DNA from: Haemophilus paracuniculus
Lineage (GTDB): Bacteria > Pseudomonadota > Gammaproteobacteria > Enterobacterales > Pasteurellaceae
DNA length: 64,000 nt
Assembly: GCF_002015115.1 (NCBI RefSeq)
Contig: NZ_MUYA01000001.1
Coordinates: forward strand, 1 to 64,000
Direction of reading: 5' to 3'
The translations under genes and the position numbers were made by a program. The notes below the pieces were generated by a model. It made no database searches and was not told the DNA's origin. It saw nothing but the letters and a program-made list of their open reading frames with translations. This document shows, one piece after another, positions 38,239 through 49,011 of the stretch; positions within the stretch are counted from its first letter, which is position 1; every line of letters begins with the position of its first letter.

Positions 38239-40032
38239 TTATGCGAGATTGAGCAAGGTGTCGCCCACGGCAACCACATCGCCCTGTTTCACGTTAATGC
38301 CTTGCACCACGCCCGCTTGGGCGGCACAAATTTGGGTTTCCATTTTCATTGCTTCCAAAATCAGCAACACATCGCCCTCAGCCACTTTTTGCCCCTCGCT
38401 TACCAACACTTTGAGAATGTTACCTGCCATTGGGGCGGTAACTGGGGTGGCGTTGGCGGAATTTTGAGGGGAACTCACTGCTTGCAGGGCAGCAGGCGTG
38501 GCTGGGGTGATTTGGCTAATGTCGCCTCCCTCGCTCACTTTCACCACAAAGGCTTTGCCCTCTAATTCCACCGTGTAAACCGCAGGTTCATTGTTGGCTT
38601 TCGGGTTGCAAGGGGTAGGATTTGGCGAAATTTTCGCCCCCGTTGGGGCTGGCTCAAAGGCGGCAGAGTTGCCACGATTTTCAAGGAATTTCCAACCAAC
38701 TTGTTGGAATAACGCCACGATCAACACATCGTCCACCGCATTTTCTGCCAGCGTAATCCCTTTTTGTTGGGCTTGGGCTTTCACTTCGGCGGTTAATTTA
38801 TCCATTTCTGGGGCGAGATGATCCGCTGGGCGATCCGTAATCGGCGAAGCCCCCTCTAACACACGCTGTTGCAATTCGGCATTGACTGGGGCTGGGGTGC
38901 GACCATATTCCCCTTTCAAAATGCCTGCGGCTTCTTTGGCAATGGTTTTATAGCGTTCGCCGGTTAAAACGTTGATCACCGCTTGCGTACCCACGATTTG
39001 CGAGGTTGGGGTAACGAGCGGAATATAGCCCAAATCTTGGCGGACTTTCGGAATTTCTTGCAACACGAGATCGAGTTTATCAGACGCATTTTGCTGTTTG
39101 AGTTGGCTTTCGAGGTTGGTCAGCATTCCGCCTGGCACTTGGGCGACTAAAATTCGGCTATCCACGCCACGCAACTGCCCCTCAAATTCCGCATATTTTT
39201 TACGCACATCGCGGAAGTAGGCGGAAATTTTTTCAAGGCGAGGAATATCCAAGCCCGTATCAAACGGCGTGCCTTGCAAGGTGGCGACCAGCGATTCGGT
39301 GGCAGGGTGTCCGTAAGTGCCGCTCATTGACGAAATCGAGGTGTCGATGCCGTCCACCCCTGCTTCAATCGCTTTCAGCAACGCCATTTCCGCCATACCC
39401 GTGGTGGAATGGCAATGTAAATGCAACTGGACGTTGTAGCGTCTTTTGATTTCGCTGACTAACTGATACGCCGCCAACGGGGTAAGAATGCCCGACATAT
39501 CTTTGATCACGAGGGAATCCACCCCGATTTCGAGCAACTGTTCCGTTACGTCCAACCAAGTTTCTAACGTATGCACAGGGCTGGTGGTGTAGCTCAACGT
39601 GCCTTGGGCGTGTCCGCCCTGTTTTCGCACCGCTTGCAGTGCCTGTTTCATATTGCGAGGGTCGTTCATCGCGTCAAACACACGGAACACGCTCATCCCG
39701 TTGCTCACCGCTCGTTCCACAAAACGATCGACCACATCATCGGCATAATGGCGATAGCCGAGCAAATTTTGCCCTCGCAACAACATTTGTAGCGGGGTGT
39801 TTGGAATGGCTTTTTTCAACTCACGCAGGCGAACCCACGGATCTTCGCCCAAAAAGCGGATACAAGCATCGAACGTTGCCCCGCCCCACGCCTCTAACGA
39901 CCAATAGCCGATTTGGTCGAGTTCGGCGGCAATCGGCAACATATCATCAAGACGTAAGCGAGTGGCAAACAAGGATTGGTGGGCATCTCTTAGCACCACA
40001 TCGGTAACGGCAATTTTTTTCGTTTGGTTCAT
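38239..40032 (-). CDS. oadA: oxaloacetate decarboxylase, alpha subunit (biotin carboxyltransferase)
   Basis: A 597-residue protein: an N-terminal TIM-barrel carboxyltransferase ([16 protein letters not shown]), a PYC_OADA helper domain, a Pro/Ala-rich linker, and a C-terminal biotinyl domain with EAMKMET (biotin on K). ATG 40032 follows AAAAAGGAAATC; upstream in-frame codons have no ribosome site. The linker includes a stretch read from an inverted G-variant uptake sequence (ISPNPTPCN). It transfers CO2 from oxaloacetate to biotin, for OadB. Confidence 0.95.
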   Translation of the reverse strand: MNQTKKIAVTDVVLRDAHQSLFATRLRLDDMLPIAAELDQIGYWSLEAWGGATFDACIRFLGEDPWVRLRELKKAIPNTPLQMLLRGQNLLGYRHYADDVVDRFVERAVSNGMSVFRVFDAMNDPRNMKQALQAVRKQGGHAQGTLSYTTSPVHTLETWLDVTEQLLEIGVDSLVIKDMSGILTPLAAYQLVSEIKRRYNVQLHLHCHSTTGMAEMALLKAIEAGVDGIDTSISSMSGTYGHPATESLVATLQGTPFDTGLDIPRLEKISAYFRDVRKKYAEFEGQLRGVDSRILVAQVPGGMLTNLESQLKQQNASDKLDLVLQEIPKVRQDLGYIPLVTPTSQIVGTQAVINVLTGERYKTIAKEAAGILKGEYGRTPAPVNAELQQRVLEGASPITDRPADHLAPEMDKLTAEVKAQAQQKGITLAENAVDDVLIVALFQQVGWKFLENRGNSAAFEPAPTGAKISPNPTPCNPKANNEPAVYTVELEGKAFVVKVSEGGDISQITPATPAALQAVSSPQNSANATPVTAPMAGNILKVLVSEGQKVAEGDVLLILEAMKMETQICAAQAGVVQGINVKQGDVVAVGDTLLNLA

Positions 40033-40051
40033 TTTGATTTCCTTTTTGAAA

Positions 40052-40303
40052 TTAGCGATTCTGTTGGCGTCGATGATGTGCAATGGCAGCCACAATCACA
40101 GGGCGTAGGCGTTCCAAATCATCATTGCAAGGGGTAAGATTTTTTGAAATTTCGGCAGGTGTACTCGGTTCAGGGAAGAAACGGTTAATCAAGCGAGAGC
40201 TGCCGCTGATCGCAAAAATCAGCACAAACAAAAAGCTCATCACAAAGCCCATTCCCACCAGCATTAAATTCACGCCTTCCATAAAAAGTGCAGTGCTATC
40301 CAT
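40052..40303 (-). CDS. oadG: oxaloacetate decarboxylase, gamma subunit
   Basis: An 83-residue protein with one N-terminal transmembrane helix ([20 protein letters not shown]) and a soluble tail ending in His/Arg residues typical of zinc-binding OadG. ATG 40303 is favoured because AGGA lies 6 nt ahead; an ATG two codons upstream has none. Its tail contains ISKNLTPCN, read from the same G-variant uptake sequence and in the same frame as the related stretch in OadA. First gene of oadGAB. Confidence 0.88.
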   Translation of the reverse strand: MDSTALFMEGVNLMLVGMGFVMSFLFVLIFAISGSSRLINRFFPEPSTPAEISKNLTPCNDDLERLRPVIVAAIAHHRRQQNR

Positions 40304-40378
40304 AATCATTCCTCAAAAATTAAACTTTTGAAAAGATAGTCAGTTTTTTAGGGAATTGCAAAGAATTTAGGCGAAAAA

Positions 40379-40394
40379 TGTCGAATAGATCACA
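40379..40394. promoter_or_regulatory. CRP-like site between oadG and cyaA
   Basis: TGTCG-AATAGA-TCACA differs from the CRP core at one base. It lies 92 bp before the cyaA GTG and 75 bp before oadG. CRP repression of cyaA is known in E. coli, so feedback is plausible. Confidence 0.55.
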
Positions 40395-40486
40395 AAAAAG
40401 TGGAAATGTTGGGCAAATTGTTTGCTTTACCTTTACAGTGGGAAATGCTACATTGCACCCATTTTGCAACTAGAGAGAGCCATAAT

Positions 40487-42931
40487 GTGAAAAATTTGGA
40501 TTTTGTTCATTTTGATGAAAGTTCGCTTCCGTCAAATGCCGATTTTTCACAACAGCTTGAATGGGCAAAACAGCGAGTTTCTGCCTTAGAGCAATATCGT
40601 CTCGCCCGAGCCACCGCGGAAAATAGCCTTGAATTTCAACGAGTTTTAGAACTTGTTCCCCTGCTTTTGCACCTCAATCACCCCGATTTGCCTGCCTATG
40701 TCGAATATGCCCCGAGTGGCGTGGCACAATTTGAATTATCCCCCTATCAGCAACATTATTTAGCGGAACATTATTTGTTGCCGATTTTAAATTCTGCCAA
40801 ATATCAGCCAAGTTTTGACGGCTTATATTTAATGGGTAGCACGGGATCTATTACCCAAACTTCACTATCTGATTTAGATTTATGGGTGTGTCATTCACAA
40901 CGGTTAAATCGCATTGAAATCGCTCAACTTGAAATCAAATTTGAGCGATTAAAAAACTGGGTAAATCAATTTGGGGTGGAAATTAACTTTTATTTAATGC
41001 ACCAAGATTATTTCCGCCGAAATATGAAAACAGGGGTGGGTAGCGAAAATTGTGGTTCGGCTCAACATTTTATATTGTTAGACGAATTTTACCGCTCGGC
41101 AATCCGTCTAAATGGCAAAAGATTACTTTGGTTACATTTTGACGAACAAGGCAAAGATTATCGCCAGCAAGTTGAAACAGCCGTGCGAGCAAAACAGCTT
41201 GATTTAAATGAATGGATCGATTTTGGCGATTTATCTTCATTATCCATTGATGAATATTTTGGGGCAAGTTTATGGCAACTTTACAAAGGAATTAACGCCC
41301 CTTATAAATCGGCGATTAAAATTTTATTATTAGAAAGTTATGCTCAAACTTATCCTAAAACAAATCTGATTGCCAAAAAGTTTAAACAACGATTGTTAAC
41401 TGAAAATGGGGAAAATTACCATTTTGACCCTTATTTAGCAATGTTAGAGCAAGTTACGGATTATTTAACCGAACGCCAAGAATTTGAACGATTAAACCGC
41501 TTGCGATACTGTTTTTATTTAAAATCCCAAGAGGGAAATGCGTTTTCTGGTTGGCGAAAAAAACAGTTAGCTAATTTAATTCAAGATTGGGGTTGGTCGC
41601 AAAAAGATCTCAACTTATTAACCAGCCGTAAAGCGTGGAAAATAAAACAAGCGATTGCTCAACAAAATATGCTCACCGAGCAGTTATTGTTGAGTTATCG
41701 CCATTTAATTAACTTTGCTAGAAAATTCCATATTGACCCAAGTATTATTGCCAGTGATACGGATATTTTAATGCGGAAACTTTACTCAATTTTTGAAATT
41801 TTACCAGGTAAAGTAGCGTTAATTAACCCTCATATTTCTGCCAATTTAGCCGAACAAGCGGTTACTTTTATTGAAGTTAAAGAGGGATCGGCAATGAAAT
41901 CGGGTTGGTATATGATTAACCAATCGCCGAAAAGCCCCTATGATTCAAGTAGTCGCCATATTCAATATTATCGCCATTTAAATCATTTAATTGCGTGGGC
42001 ATATTTTAACGGCATTATTACCCCAAATACGGTAATTCATTTAGTTAGCCAAAGTGTTGAATTAAATAAATTACGCCAATTTATTACAGATTTAAGACTC
42101 TCATTTCCTCAACAAGCCCCGTTAATTAGTGAACAAGATTTACACCACCCGAATGAAATTCGTAATTTAACGGTGGTAGTCAATTTAACCCAAGATCCAA
42201 CGGCGAAAAAAAATAAAAAAATTCCAACAAAAATTAGCCAAAGTGATCTATTTAATTTTGATTACTCTCAACAAAATCTAATTGGTAGCGTAAGTTTAAT
42301 TTATCGAAATGTTTGGAATGAAATTCACACCCAACATTTTGAGGGGAATGATTCCTTATTAAAAGCCCTTAAATTGATTTCCAATAAAATTTACCGAAGT
42401 TCTGCCCCTCCACAATCTGTTTCGGTGCTTTGTTATAGTGAAAAATTAAAAGAAGAATTGCAATTATTGATTTCTGCGTTGGTGAATCGTTGTATTTCCG
42501 TACAAACCAGCACTGTTTTCCAAAAACAACAGATGAACACCTTATTTCAACAAGGGGAAAATTGGGGCAAGATTTTTCAATCTAAACAGCCATTACAAGA
42601 TTTTTCCGAACGTTATTTTCCGCGTGAAATCGATCAATTTGCCAGCGAAGGCTTTTTACAGTTCTTTTTTGAAGATAATTTAGATCAAAGTTTTAATGTT
42701 TATATTCTCAATGAACAAAATAAAATAGAGCAATATCATTATTGTCTAGGTTCAAAAGAGGAAAAAATTAAAACAGTAAACCGCTTCTTTACCGAACAAA
42801 AATTAGCAAATTGGGAAAGTTTTCACTATCCTCAATTCTATCAATTACTTAATTACCGAACCCATATTGAAATCGTGCCATTTCAGAGCCAGAAACATCA
42901 AGAATATCAAAAAAATGCTTTAGTTGACTAA
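40487..42931 (+). CDS. cyaA: class I adenylate cyclase
   Basis: An 814-residue enzyme making cAMP. The catalytic N-terminal domain carries LMGSTGSI (115-122) and SDLDLWVC (128-135), the class I cyclase signature. The C-terminal part is the PTS-responsive regulatory domain. The GTG at 40487 follows AGAGAG; the frame is open upstream but without homology. Rare start codons are usual for cyaA and keep expression low. The gene is AT-rich relative to its neighbours, and its 3' end overlaps convergent znuA by 12 bp. Confidence 0.93.
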   Translation: MKNLDFVHFDESSLPSNADFSQQLEWAKQRVSALEQYRLARATAENSLEFQRVLELVPLLLHLNHPDLPAYVEYAPSGVAQFELSPYQQHYLAEHYLLPILNSAKYQPSFDGLYLMGSTGSITQTSLSDLDLWVCHSQRLNRIEIAQLEIKFERLKNWVNQFGVEINFYLMHQDYFRRNMKTGVGSENCGSAQHFILLDEFYRSAIRLNGKRLLWLHFDEQGKDYRQQVETAVRAKQLDLNEWIDFGDLSSLSIDEYFGASLWQLYKGINAPYKSAIKILLLESYAQTYPKTNLIAKKFKQRLLTENGENYHFDPYLAMLEQVTDYLTERQEFERLNRLRYCFYLKSQEGNAFSGWRKKQLANLIQDWGWSQKDLNLLTSRKAWKIKQAIAQQNMLTEQLLLSYRHLINFARKFHIDPSIIASDTDILMRKLYSIFEILPGKVALINPHISANLAEQAVTFIEVKEGSAMKSGWYMINQSPKSPYDSSSRHIQYYRHLNHLIAWAYFNGIITPNTVIHLVSQSVELNKLRQFITDLRLSFPQQAPLISEQDLHHPNEIRNLTVVVNLTQDPTAKKNKKIPTKISQSDLFNFDYSQQNLIGSVSLIYRNVWNEIHTQHFEGNDSLLKALKLISNKIYRSSAPPQSVSVLCYSEKLKEELQLLISALVNRCISVQTSTVFQKQQMNTLFQQGENWGKIFQSKQPLQDFSERYFPREIDQFASEGFLQFFFEDNLDQSFNVYILNEQNKIEQYHYCLGSKEEKIKTVNRFFTEQKLANWESFHYPQFYQLLNYRTHIEIVPFQSQKHQEYQKNALVD

Positions 42932-43816
42932 ACAATTCTTAAATGTATCAGCAATACTCTTCAAAAATTGTAGGTAAGCGGTCGGATTTACGGTAATTTT
43001 TTCGCCTAGCGGATCAAGAGCTACCACCTTTACCTTACTGTTTTTAGCCAAACTTTCTACCACTTTCGGGGTAAATTGAGGCTCGGTAAACAGACATTTC
43101 GCATTCTGTTTGTCCACATTTTGCTTAATCATTTTCAAGGTTTTTGCCCCTAGGGCTACGCTTGGGTTGATCGTAAACGAACCGAGTGGATTCAAGCCGT
43201 AAGCCTGCTCAAAATAACCGTAAGCATCGTGGAAAGTGTAGTAACCTTTGGCTCGCACGGGGGCAAGTTGCTCGTTGATTTGGCGGTTTTTCGCTGCCAA
43301 ATTTGCCTTGAAAGCGGTCAGATTTTCACGAATTTTACCCTGATCCTCAGGGCGTAATTGGACGAGACGTTCGGCGATTTTCTCGCCAATCACCTCACTC
43401 GCTAGGGGCGAAAACCAGAGGTGGTAATCCTTGTCGTGATCGTGTTCATCACCGCCACCCTGATGTTTCTCACCCTCTTTTCTCTCGCCATATTGCTCGA
43501 CAATTTTCTGAATTTCCGCCACCTGATCTAACCGCAGCACTTTTTCAGCGGGCAAACGCTCAATGCTTTTTTGTAAAAAGGTTTCCATATCTTCGCCAAT
43601 CCACACCACCAACTCAGCAGCGTTCATCTTCATCGCATCGGACGGTTTCAAGCTGTAATCGTGGGGCGAGGCGGTTACGGGTAGCAGCGGAAGGCTTTCT
43701 GTTATGCCATTCGTAATCGCACTTGCAATAAAGGCGAGGGGCTTGACGGTGGTGAGCACCTCAGAGCGGGCAATTGAGCTGAATAGAACCACGGCTAATA
43801 AAGATTTTTTTAACAT
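42920..43816 (-). CDS. znuA: zinc ABC transporter periplasmic binding protein
   Basis: A 298-residue protein with signal peptide (MLKKSLLAVVLFSSIARS) and the cluster 9 metal-binding fold. A His/Asp-rich loop (HQGGGDEHDHDKDYH, about 118-132) marks ZnuA rather than manganese homologues. It delivers Zn2+ to ZnuBC, which are not in this window, so the transporter genes are split. A Zur operator was not recognised. Its end overlaps cyaA. Confidence 0.93.
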   Translation of the reverse strand: MLKKSLLAVVLFSSIARSEVLTTVKPLAFIASAITNGITESLPLLPVTASPHDYSLKPSDAMKMNAAELVVWIGEDMETFLQKSIERLPAEKVLRLDQVAEIQKIVEQYGERKEGEKHQGGGDEHDHDKDYHLWFSPLASEVIGEKIAERLVQLRPEDQGKIRENLTAFKANLAAKNRQINEQLAPVRAKGYYTFHDAYGYFEQAYGLNPLGSFTINPSVALGAKTLKMIKQNVDKQNAKCLFTEPQFTPKVVESLAKNSKVKVVALDPLGEKITVNPTAYLQFLKSIADTFKNCLVN

Positions 43817-43932
43817 TGAAATACCCTCACTTTAAAAATAATGTGGGTATTGTAGCAAGATTTTTAGATTAACCATAATTTTATTATGTGATAGTGAAAT
43901 TTTTTAAAACCCCACCCCTTGTATATGCGAGA

Positions 43933-44685
43933 CTATTTTAAAATTTCCCTCACTCGCTCTAAATCTTCTGGGGTGTCCACACCGACGGCGGGGGCTTGGT
44001 GGGCGAGGGCGAGGTGGATTTTTTCGCCGTACCATAAGGCTCGAAGCTGTTCGAGGGATTCAAGTTGTTCGAGGGCGGTGGGTTGCCATTCAACGTATTG
44101 CTTGATGAAACCTGCTCGATAGGCGTAAATGCCGATGTGGCGTAGGTAGTTTTGTTGCTGCACGAACGCATCATCAAGGGTGGTGAATTGGTCGCGGGGG
44201 AATGGGATTACCGCACGGGAAAAGTAGAGTGCCATTCCGTTTTGGTCGGTTAAGGTTTTGACCACATTCGGGTTAAGCAACTCTTCTTTGCTGGTCAGTT
44301 TGACCGCAAGGGTTGCCATTTTGACCTGATGATGAGCTAAGTTTTCCGCCACTTGTTTGATGATCACAGGGGGAATCAGCGGTTCATCGCCCTGCACATT
44401 AACGATAATTTCTTCGCTGGCGATGCCCATTTTTTCTACTACTTCCGCAAGGCGTTCCGTGCCAGAGTTGTGTTTATCCGAAGTCATACAAACTTCGCCA
44501 CCAAAAGCGGTTACCACCGCTTCAATTTCGGGGTGGTCGGTAGCGACAATCACACGCTTCGCCCCCGCTTGTTGGGCTTTTTCCCAAACGTGTTGAATCA
44601 TCGGCTTGCCTGCAATATCGAGCAGGGGTTTGCGAGGTAAACGGCTAGATGCGTAGCGGGCGGGGATAATCACGGTAAAACTCAT
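43933..44685 (-). CDS. kdsB: CMP-KDO synthetase
   Basis: A 250-residue cytidylyltransferase activating KDO for lipid A core assembly. It begins [19 protein letters not shown], contains [13 protein letters not shown] (about 100) and [11 protein letters not shown]. Its ATG lies within the end of hslR (4-nt overlap), so the two are translationally coupled. Confidence 0.97.
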   Translation of the reverse strand: MSFTVIIPARYASSRLPRKPLLDIAGKPMIQHVWEKAQQAGAKRVIVATDHPEIEAVVTAFGGEVCMTSDKHNSGTERLAEVVEKMGIASEEIIVNVQGDEPLIPPVIIKQVAENLAHHQVKMATLAVKLTSKEELLNPNVVKTLTDQNGMALYFSRAVIPFPRDQFTTLDDAFVQQQNYLRHIGIYAYRAGFIKQYVEWQPTALEQLESLEQLRALWYGEKIHLALAHQAPAVGVDTPEDLERVREILK

Positions 44686-45080
44686 AGAAATTCCTTAAAT
44701 TTGATTAAATCTCGCCGCTCTTTTTTGTTTGGGCGGCGGTCTGGGTGGGGCATTGAGAGGGCGTTGGCTTTGCGGGCGAACGCCAATTTTTCGCGTTCGG
44801 CAAGGCTTTTTTCCGTTTCTCGATAAAGCAACTGAGCTTCGCTCGCCCCTCGCCGTTGGTCGCTGAGGGCAAGCACTTCCACTTCTTTTTCTTCGTTGCC
44901 TTGGCGTAGTTTGATCATCGCCCCGATTTCAACATTTTTGCTCGTTTTGGCTCGCTGTCCGTTGTAGTGGACTTTTCCGCCCTCAATCATCGCTTTGGCG
45001 ATGCTGCGAGTTTTGTAAAAGCGAGCCGCCCATAGCCATTTGTCGAGGCGAACTTCATTGGTGGTTGGTTGATTTTTCAT
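44682..45080 (-). CDS. hslR: ribosome-associated heat-shock protein Hsp15
   Basis: A 132-residue RNA-binding protein with an N-terminal S4 domain ([27 protein letters not shown]) and a basic C-terminus. Hsp15 binds 50S subunits carrying stalled nascent chains. The pairing with kdsB by a 4-nt overlap is notable. A terminator of dnaN lies just upstream. Confidence 0.93.
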   Translation of the reverse strand: MKNQPTTNEVRLDKWLWAARFYKTRSIAKAMIEGGKVHYNGQRAKTSKNVEIGAMIKLRQGNEEKEVEVLALSDQRRGASEAQLLYRETEKSLAEREKLAFARKANALSMPHPDRRPNKKERRDLIKFKEFL

Positions 45081-45091
45081 TTTTAATCGAC

Positions 45092-45117
45092 AAAAAAGGT
45101 TGGCAGAACCAACCTTT
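45092..45117 (-). terminator. terminator after dnaN
   Basis: On the minus strand AAAGGTTGG and CCAACCTTT pair, followed by a T6 run. Confidence 0.8.
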
Positions 45118-45123
45118 GGGAAA

Positions 45124-46227
45124 TTATAAACGCATTGGCATAATCACATATTCTGCACTGCTATTATCACGATCTTCGATCAAACAGCTTGATGCGGAAT
45201 CCACAAGGCTCAACCGCACCCATTGGCATTTGAGGGCGTTGAGTACATCAAGTAAGTAGCTCACATTAAAGCCCACTTCCATATCATTGCTTTCATAGGC
45301 AACGTCTAGCACTTCTTCCGCTTCTTCTTGCTCTGGGTTGTTGGCACTGATTTTGAGCTGATTTTGGCTTAACGCTAAACGCACGCCACGGAATTTTTCG
45401 TTAGATAAAATCGCCACACGTTGTAAAGCACGTTTTAGTACGTCCGTTTCCGCTTCCATAATGCGATCCGCATTGCGAGGTAGCACGCGACGGTAATCAG
45501 GGAAACGCCCGTCAATCAATTTTGAGGTAAACACAATGCCGTTGGTAGTAACGCGTAAATTGCTTGTGCCGATTTCTAAACGGGTTGCCTCACTGCTGTT
45601 TGAGATTAAGCGAGCCAATTCCAACACTGCTTTGCGAGGCACAATCACCGAATGGCTTAACAATTCTTGATTTAACGCCATTGTGCAAACAGCGAGGCGG
45701 TGTCCGTCCGTTGCCACGGTACGCAATAAATTGCCCTCAGTTTCAAACCTCATTCCGTTGAGGAAGTAACGAGCATCTTGGTTTGCCATTGAGAATTGGG
45801 TCGCATCGATCAAACGAGCGAGGGTCGATTGCTCAATGGTGAAATCCACTTCGGGTTGCCAATCCATTAAATTTGGGTAATCGCTGGCGGGTAAGGTGGT
45901 CAAACTAAATTTACTGCGACCCGCTTTCACAATCGCTTTATCTTCCTCGAACTGCACCGAAATCACGCTATCGTCTGATAAACTACGGCAAATATCGAGG
46001 AATTTCTTGGCTGGAATGGTAAATTTTTCGTGGAAACTGACCGCTTCCAGCAGTTGAGCTTGGGTGGTGAGTTCCACTTCCAAATCCGTTGCCGTCAGCG
46101 AAAGGCGATCATCACGCAGTTCAAGCAAAATGTTGTTGATGATCGGCAAAGTTGGGCGGCTGCTTAAAACACCGCAGACTTGTTGCAACGGTTTGAGTAG
46201 CTGTTCACGCGTAATTGTAAATTGCAT
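45124..46227 (-). CDS. dnaN: DNA polymerase III beta sliding clamp
   Basis: A 367-residue clamp with the three-fold repeat; MQFTITREQLLKPLQQVCG and a C-terminal YVIMPMRL are the standard ends. It tethers Pol III and other factors to DNA. It lies 8 bp after dnaA; recF, the usual third gene, does not follow. Confidence 0.98.
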   Translation of the reverse strand: MQFTITREQLLKPLQQVCGVLSSRPTLPIINNILLELRDDRLSLTATDLEVELTTQAQLLEAVSFHEKFTIPAKKFLDICRSLSDDSVISVQFEEDKAIVKAGRSKFSLTTLPASDYPNLMDWQPEVDFTIEQSTLARLIDATQFSMANQDARYFLNGMRFETEGNLLRTVATDGHRLAVCTMALNQELLSHSVIVPRKAVLELARLISNSSEATRLEIGTSNLRVTTNGIVFTSKLIDGRFPDYRRVLPRNADRIMEAETDVLKRALQRVAILSNEKFRGVRLALSQNQLKISANNPEQEEAEEVLDVAYESNDMEVGFNVSYLLDVLNALKCQWVRLSLVDSASSCLIEDRDNSSAEYVIMPMRL

Positions 46228-46235
46228 ACATCCCC

Positions 46236-47597
46236 CTAAGATGAAAGTTTGCGGGTTAAATGGGTGTAATCTTCTTGAATTGTTTTGTCGCTATCCCGTA
46301 ATTCATTCACTTTTTTGCAAGCGTGCATTACGGTGGTGTGATCCCGTCCGCCAAATTCACGGGCGATTTCAGGATAGCTGTGTGTTGTTAATTCTTTTGC
46401 TAACGCCATCGCAATCTGACGAGGGCGAGCAATGGTTTGGGTGCGGCTTTTCGATTTTAGATCCGCCAGTTTGATATTGTAATAATCCGCCACCGTTTTT
46501 TGGATTTTTTCAATCGTAATCAGATAGTCGTAGGAATCAAACATATCTTTCAAACGCTCACGGGCGGTATCCACTGTGATTTCCGTGCCTAAGAAATTCG
46601 CAATCGGGACGAGATTTTTGATCGCACTTTCCAGCACACGCACATCGGAACGCAATTTCTGCCCGATAAAATAGGCAACATCTTCGGCGAGATCGTGACC
46701 TAATTCTTTCGCTTTTTGGATCAAAATCGCCACTCGTGTTTCCAGTTCTGGCGGTTCAATCATCGCATTGATCCCGCCCGTTAAGCGAGATTTGAGGCGA
46801 TCTTCCAAGCCCTCAATGTTTTGCGGATAAATATCCGACACCACCACAATTTGCTTGCCGTTTTCGATTAACGCATTGAATGTATTCAAAAATTCTTCCG
46901 AGGACGAGTTCGTTTTCGCATATTTGGCGAGGAACTGAATATCGTCCACCATTAGCACATCGAGCGAGCGGTAGAATTTCTTAAAATTTTCAATGGTGTT
47001 ATTGTGGATCGCTTTGCCCCGTTCGTTCACAAAACGTTCGCCCGTCAAATAACGGATACGGGCTTTCGGGTTATTTTTTAAAATTTCATTACCGATAGCG
47101 TGCATTAAGTGGGTTTTCCCCAAACCCGTGCCACCGTAAATGGAATAAGGGTTCAAGTGGCTCGTGCCAGGGGTTTTGGCGATCTGTTCCGCAATGGATT
47201 TTGCAATTTGGTTAGAACGCCCCTGCACAAAATTTTCAAAATTGAGTTGACGGTTCAAACCCGTTTTGAGGGTTGGGGTGGCAGGTTCGTTTTCTGGCAC
47301 GGCATCCGTTTGAGCGGCTCGCTGGGTTTCGCTCGGTTTGATCCCGATCCGAATCACCACTTGTAATTCATCATTTTTTGAGAGGAATCGAGCCAAGCCG
47401 AGAATTTCATCAAAGAATTTTTCGCGAACCCAATTCCCCACAAATTGATTTTGAGCATAAAGTGTCAATTCGCCATTGTTTTCCACCGCTTGCAACGGAC
47501 GCAACCAAGTGCTGTAATCCGTGGCGGTAACTTTTGTTTGTAAATGGCTTAGACAATCTGTCCAGAGATTCGACACAATTTGCTCCCAAAATGACAC
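46236..47597 (-). CDS. dnaA: chromosomal replication initiator DnaA
   Basis: A 453-residue AAA+ initiator with Walker A GGTGLGKT (155-162), Walker B LMVDDIQF (215-222) and the domain IV DNA-binding signature GGRDHTTVMHACKKV (416-430). It starts with GTG, as E. coli dnaA does. Some AAA+ positions depart from the E. coli type: SDIYP rather than SDRYP, SRLTGG rather than SRFGWG, and a longer LAKYAKTNSSSEEF segment after Walker B. Only 46 bp separates it from pepQ and no DnaA-box cluster is seen there, so oriC is elsewhere. Confidence 0.96.
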   Translation of the reverse strand: MSFWEQIVSNLWTDCLSHLQTKVTATDYSTWLRPLQAVENNGELTLYAQNQFVGNWVREKFFDEILGLARFLSKNDELQVVIRIGIKPSETQRAAQTDAVPENEPATPTLKTGLNRQLNFENFVQGRSNQIAKSIAEQIAKTPGTSHLNPYSIYGGTGLGKTHLMHAIGNEILKNNPKARIRYLTGERFVNERGKAIHNNTIENFKKFYRSLDVLMVDDIQFLAKYAKTNSSSEEFLNTFNALIENGKQIVVVSDIYPQNIEGLEDRLKSRLTGGINAMIEPPELETRVAILIQKAKELGHDLAEDVAYFIGQKLRSDVRVLESAIKNLVPIANFLGTEITVDTARERLKDMFDSYDYLITIEKIQKTVADYYNIKLADLKSKSRTQTIARPRQIAMALAKELTTHSYPEIAREFGGRDHTTVMHACKKVNELRDSDKTIQEDYTHLTRKLSS

Positions 47598-47643
47598 GCT
47601 AAAAAAGGCGGATATGATACCCGAAAATCCCGTTGAGATCTTT

Positions 47644-48978
47644 CTATTTTTGTAAAATTTGTTCCGCTTTTTGTGAGGCTTTGGCGGTCAAATTTTCCGC
47701 CCCAAATTCACGGATCACCACATTATCTTCGGTGCGAATGCCACCAAATCGCTTGAAGAAATCCAATTTTTGCCAGTTAAAATGGCGTGCAAGTGGTGAG
47801 ATTTTCCACGGATTTTGCAACATCTCAATAAAATAAATCCCCGGTTCAATCGTCAACACCATTCCTGCTTGCAGATCTCTGGTGCAACGTAGGCTTGGGT
47901 AGATTTCTGGGGGCGATTTGCGTGTGCCTCTCGCGTTTTGTTGTAGCCCTGCCACATCGTGCACCTGCAAGCCGAGCGAATGCCCCAAACCGTGCGGGAA
48001 AAAGGCTCGGCTGATGCCTTCCTCAAAAATTTGTTCGGGCGAGAGGCGGACAAAATCAAAATCGTGCAATAATTGTGCAATCGCTTGGTGCATTTGGGTG
48101 TGGTAGCTCAAATAGTTGATCCCGACCTGCAAATTAGCAATGCAGTCGAGTTTGAGCTGCTCCATTTTCGCCACCAATTCGGCAAATTCGCTGTTTGGAT
48201 CGAACGCGTAAGTGCGAGTGAGATCGGACGCATAGCCCAAATGGCTCGTGCCAGCGTCTAACAAAAAGCTATGCCGTTCCGCAGGGGGCGTGAGATCAAG
48301 CTGAGTGTAATGCAGGATCGCACCGTGATCGTTAATCGCCACGATGTTGCCATAAGGTACGTTGTTGTCCGATTGCTGGGTGGCGTGCAGGTAGGCGAGG
48401 TTAATGTCAAACTCGCTTTTTCCGTCAAAAAACGCCTGTTTTGCCACCTGATGCCCGATTAAAGCGGTGCGTTGTGCTTCAAAAATCGCCGAAATTTCAA
48501 ATTCGCTTTTGATCGAACGAGCAAAATGCAGTACATTCAGCACCTTTTGCGGATTGATGTGGCAAAATCCCAAACTTTCCGCCAGTTTTTCGTCCTCGCC
48601 GATAAAGGCACAATGTTGCGGATTGCGGATAAATTGTGCAATTTCGCTCTGCTGACGCACAATTTGCCACTCAAATTCGCTGGCAAAAAACGCTTCCACG
48701 GGCGGTTTTGGCACGCAATGCCAATAATCTTGCGGGGCGAAATAGTAGATTTGGGGCGGATTCTGCCCGTCTAAAAAGAGCCAACAATGTTCCGCTTTCG
48801 GATCGGGAAAAACGTAATTGAAATGGGGATTGATCTTAAACGGCGAGGTTTGATCGTCCAAAAAATGATATTTCGCCGCCCCTGCGTAAATCCACAAACC
48901 GTCAAGGCGAGCCTGTTCCAACGCCGACCGCACCGTGGCTTGAATGTTGGCAAGATGTTGAGAAAAAAGAGCTTGCAT
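47644..48978 (-). CDS. pepQ: Xaa-Pro dipeptidase
   Basis: A 444-residue M24B metallopeptidase, the same length as E. coli PepQ. The metal ligands lie in [35 protein letters not shown] and LTIEPGIYF, with a final RTEDNVVI. It releases proline or hydroxyproline from dipeptides in the cytosol. It is upstream of dnaA in the same direction. Confidence 0.94.
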   Translation of the reverse strand: MQALFSQHLANIQATVRSALEQARLDGLWIYAGAAKYHFLDDQTSPFKINPHFNYVFPDPKAEHCWLFLDGQNPPQIYYFAPQDYWHCVPKPPVEAFFASEFEWQIVRQQSEIAQFIRNPQHCAFIGEDEKLAESLGFCHINPQKVLNVLHFARSIKSEFEISAIFEAQRTALIGHQVAKQAFFDGKSEFDINLAYLHATQQSDNNVPYGNIVAINDHGAILHYTQLDLTPPAERHSFLLDAGTSHLGYASDLTRTYAFDPNSEFAELVAKMEQLKLDCIANLQVGINYLSYHTQMHQAIAQLLHDFDFVRLSPEQIFEEGISRAFFPHGLGHSLGLQVHDVAGLQQNARGTRKSPPEIYPSLRCTRDLQAGMVLTIEPGIYFIEMLQNPWKISPLARHFNWQKLDFFKRFGGIRTEDNVVIREFGAENLTAKASQKAEQILQK

Positions 48979-49011
48979 TTTGCCCCCGTTAGAAATTGAT
49001 TGAGGAAAAGA

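Noticed and set aside
43817..43932. Zur operator before znuA
   Set aside because: AT-rich palindrome-like bits are present but none fits the Zur consensus closely enough.
47598..47643. Possible oriC next to dnaA
   Set aside because: Only 46 bp lie between dnaA and pepQ and no DnaA-box cluster or AT-rich unwinding region is visible.
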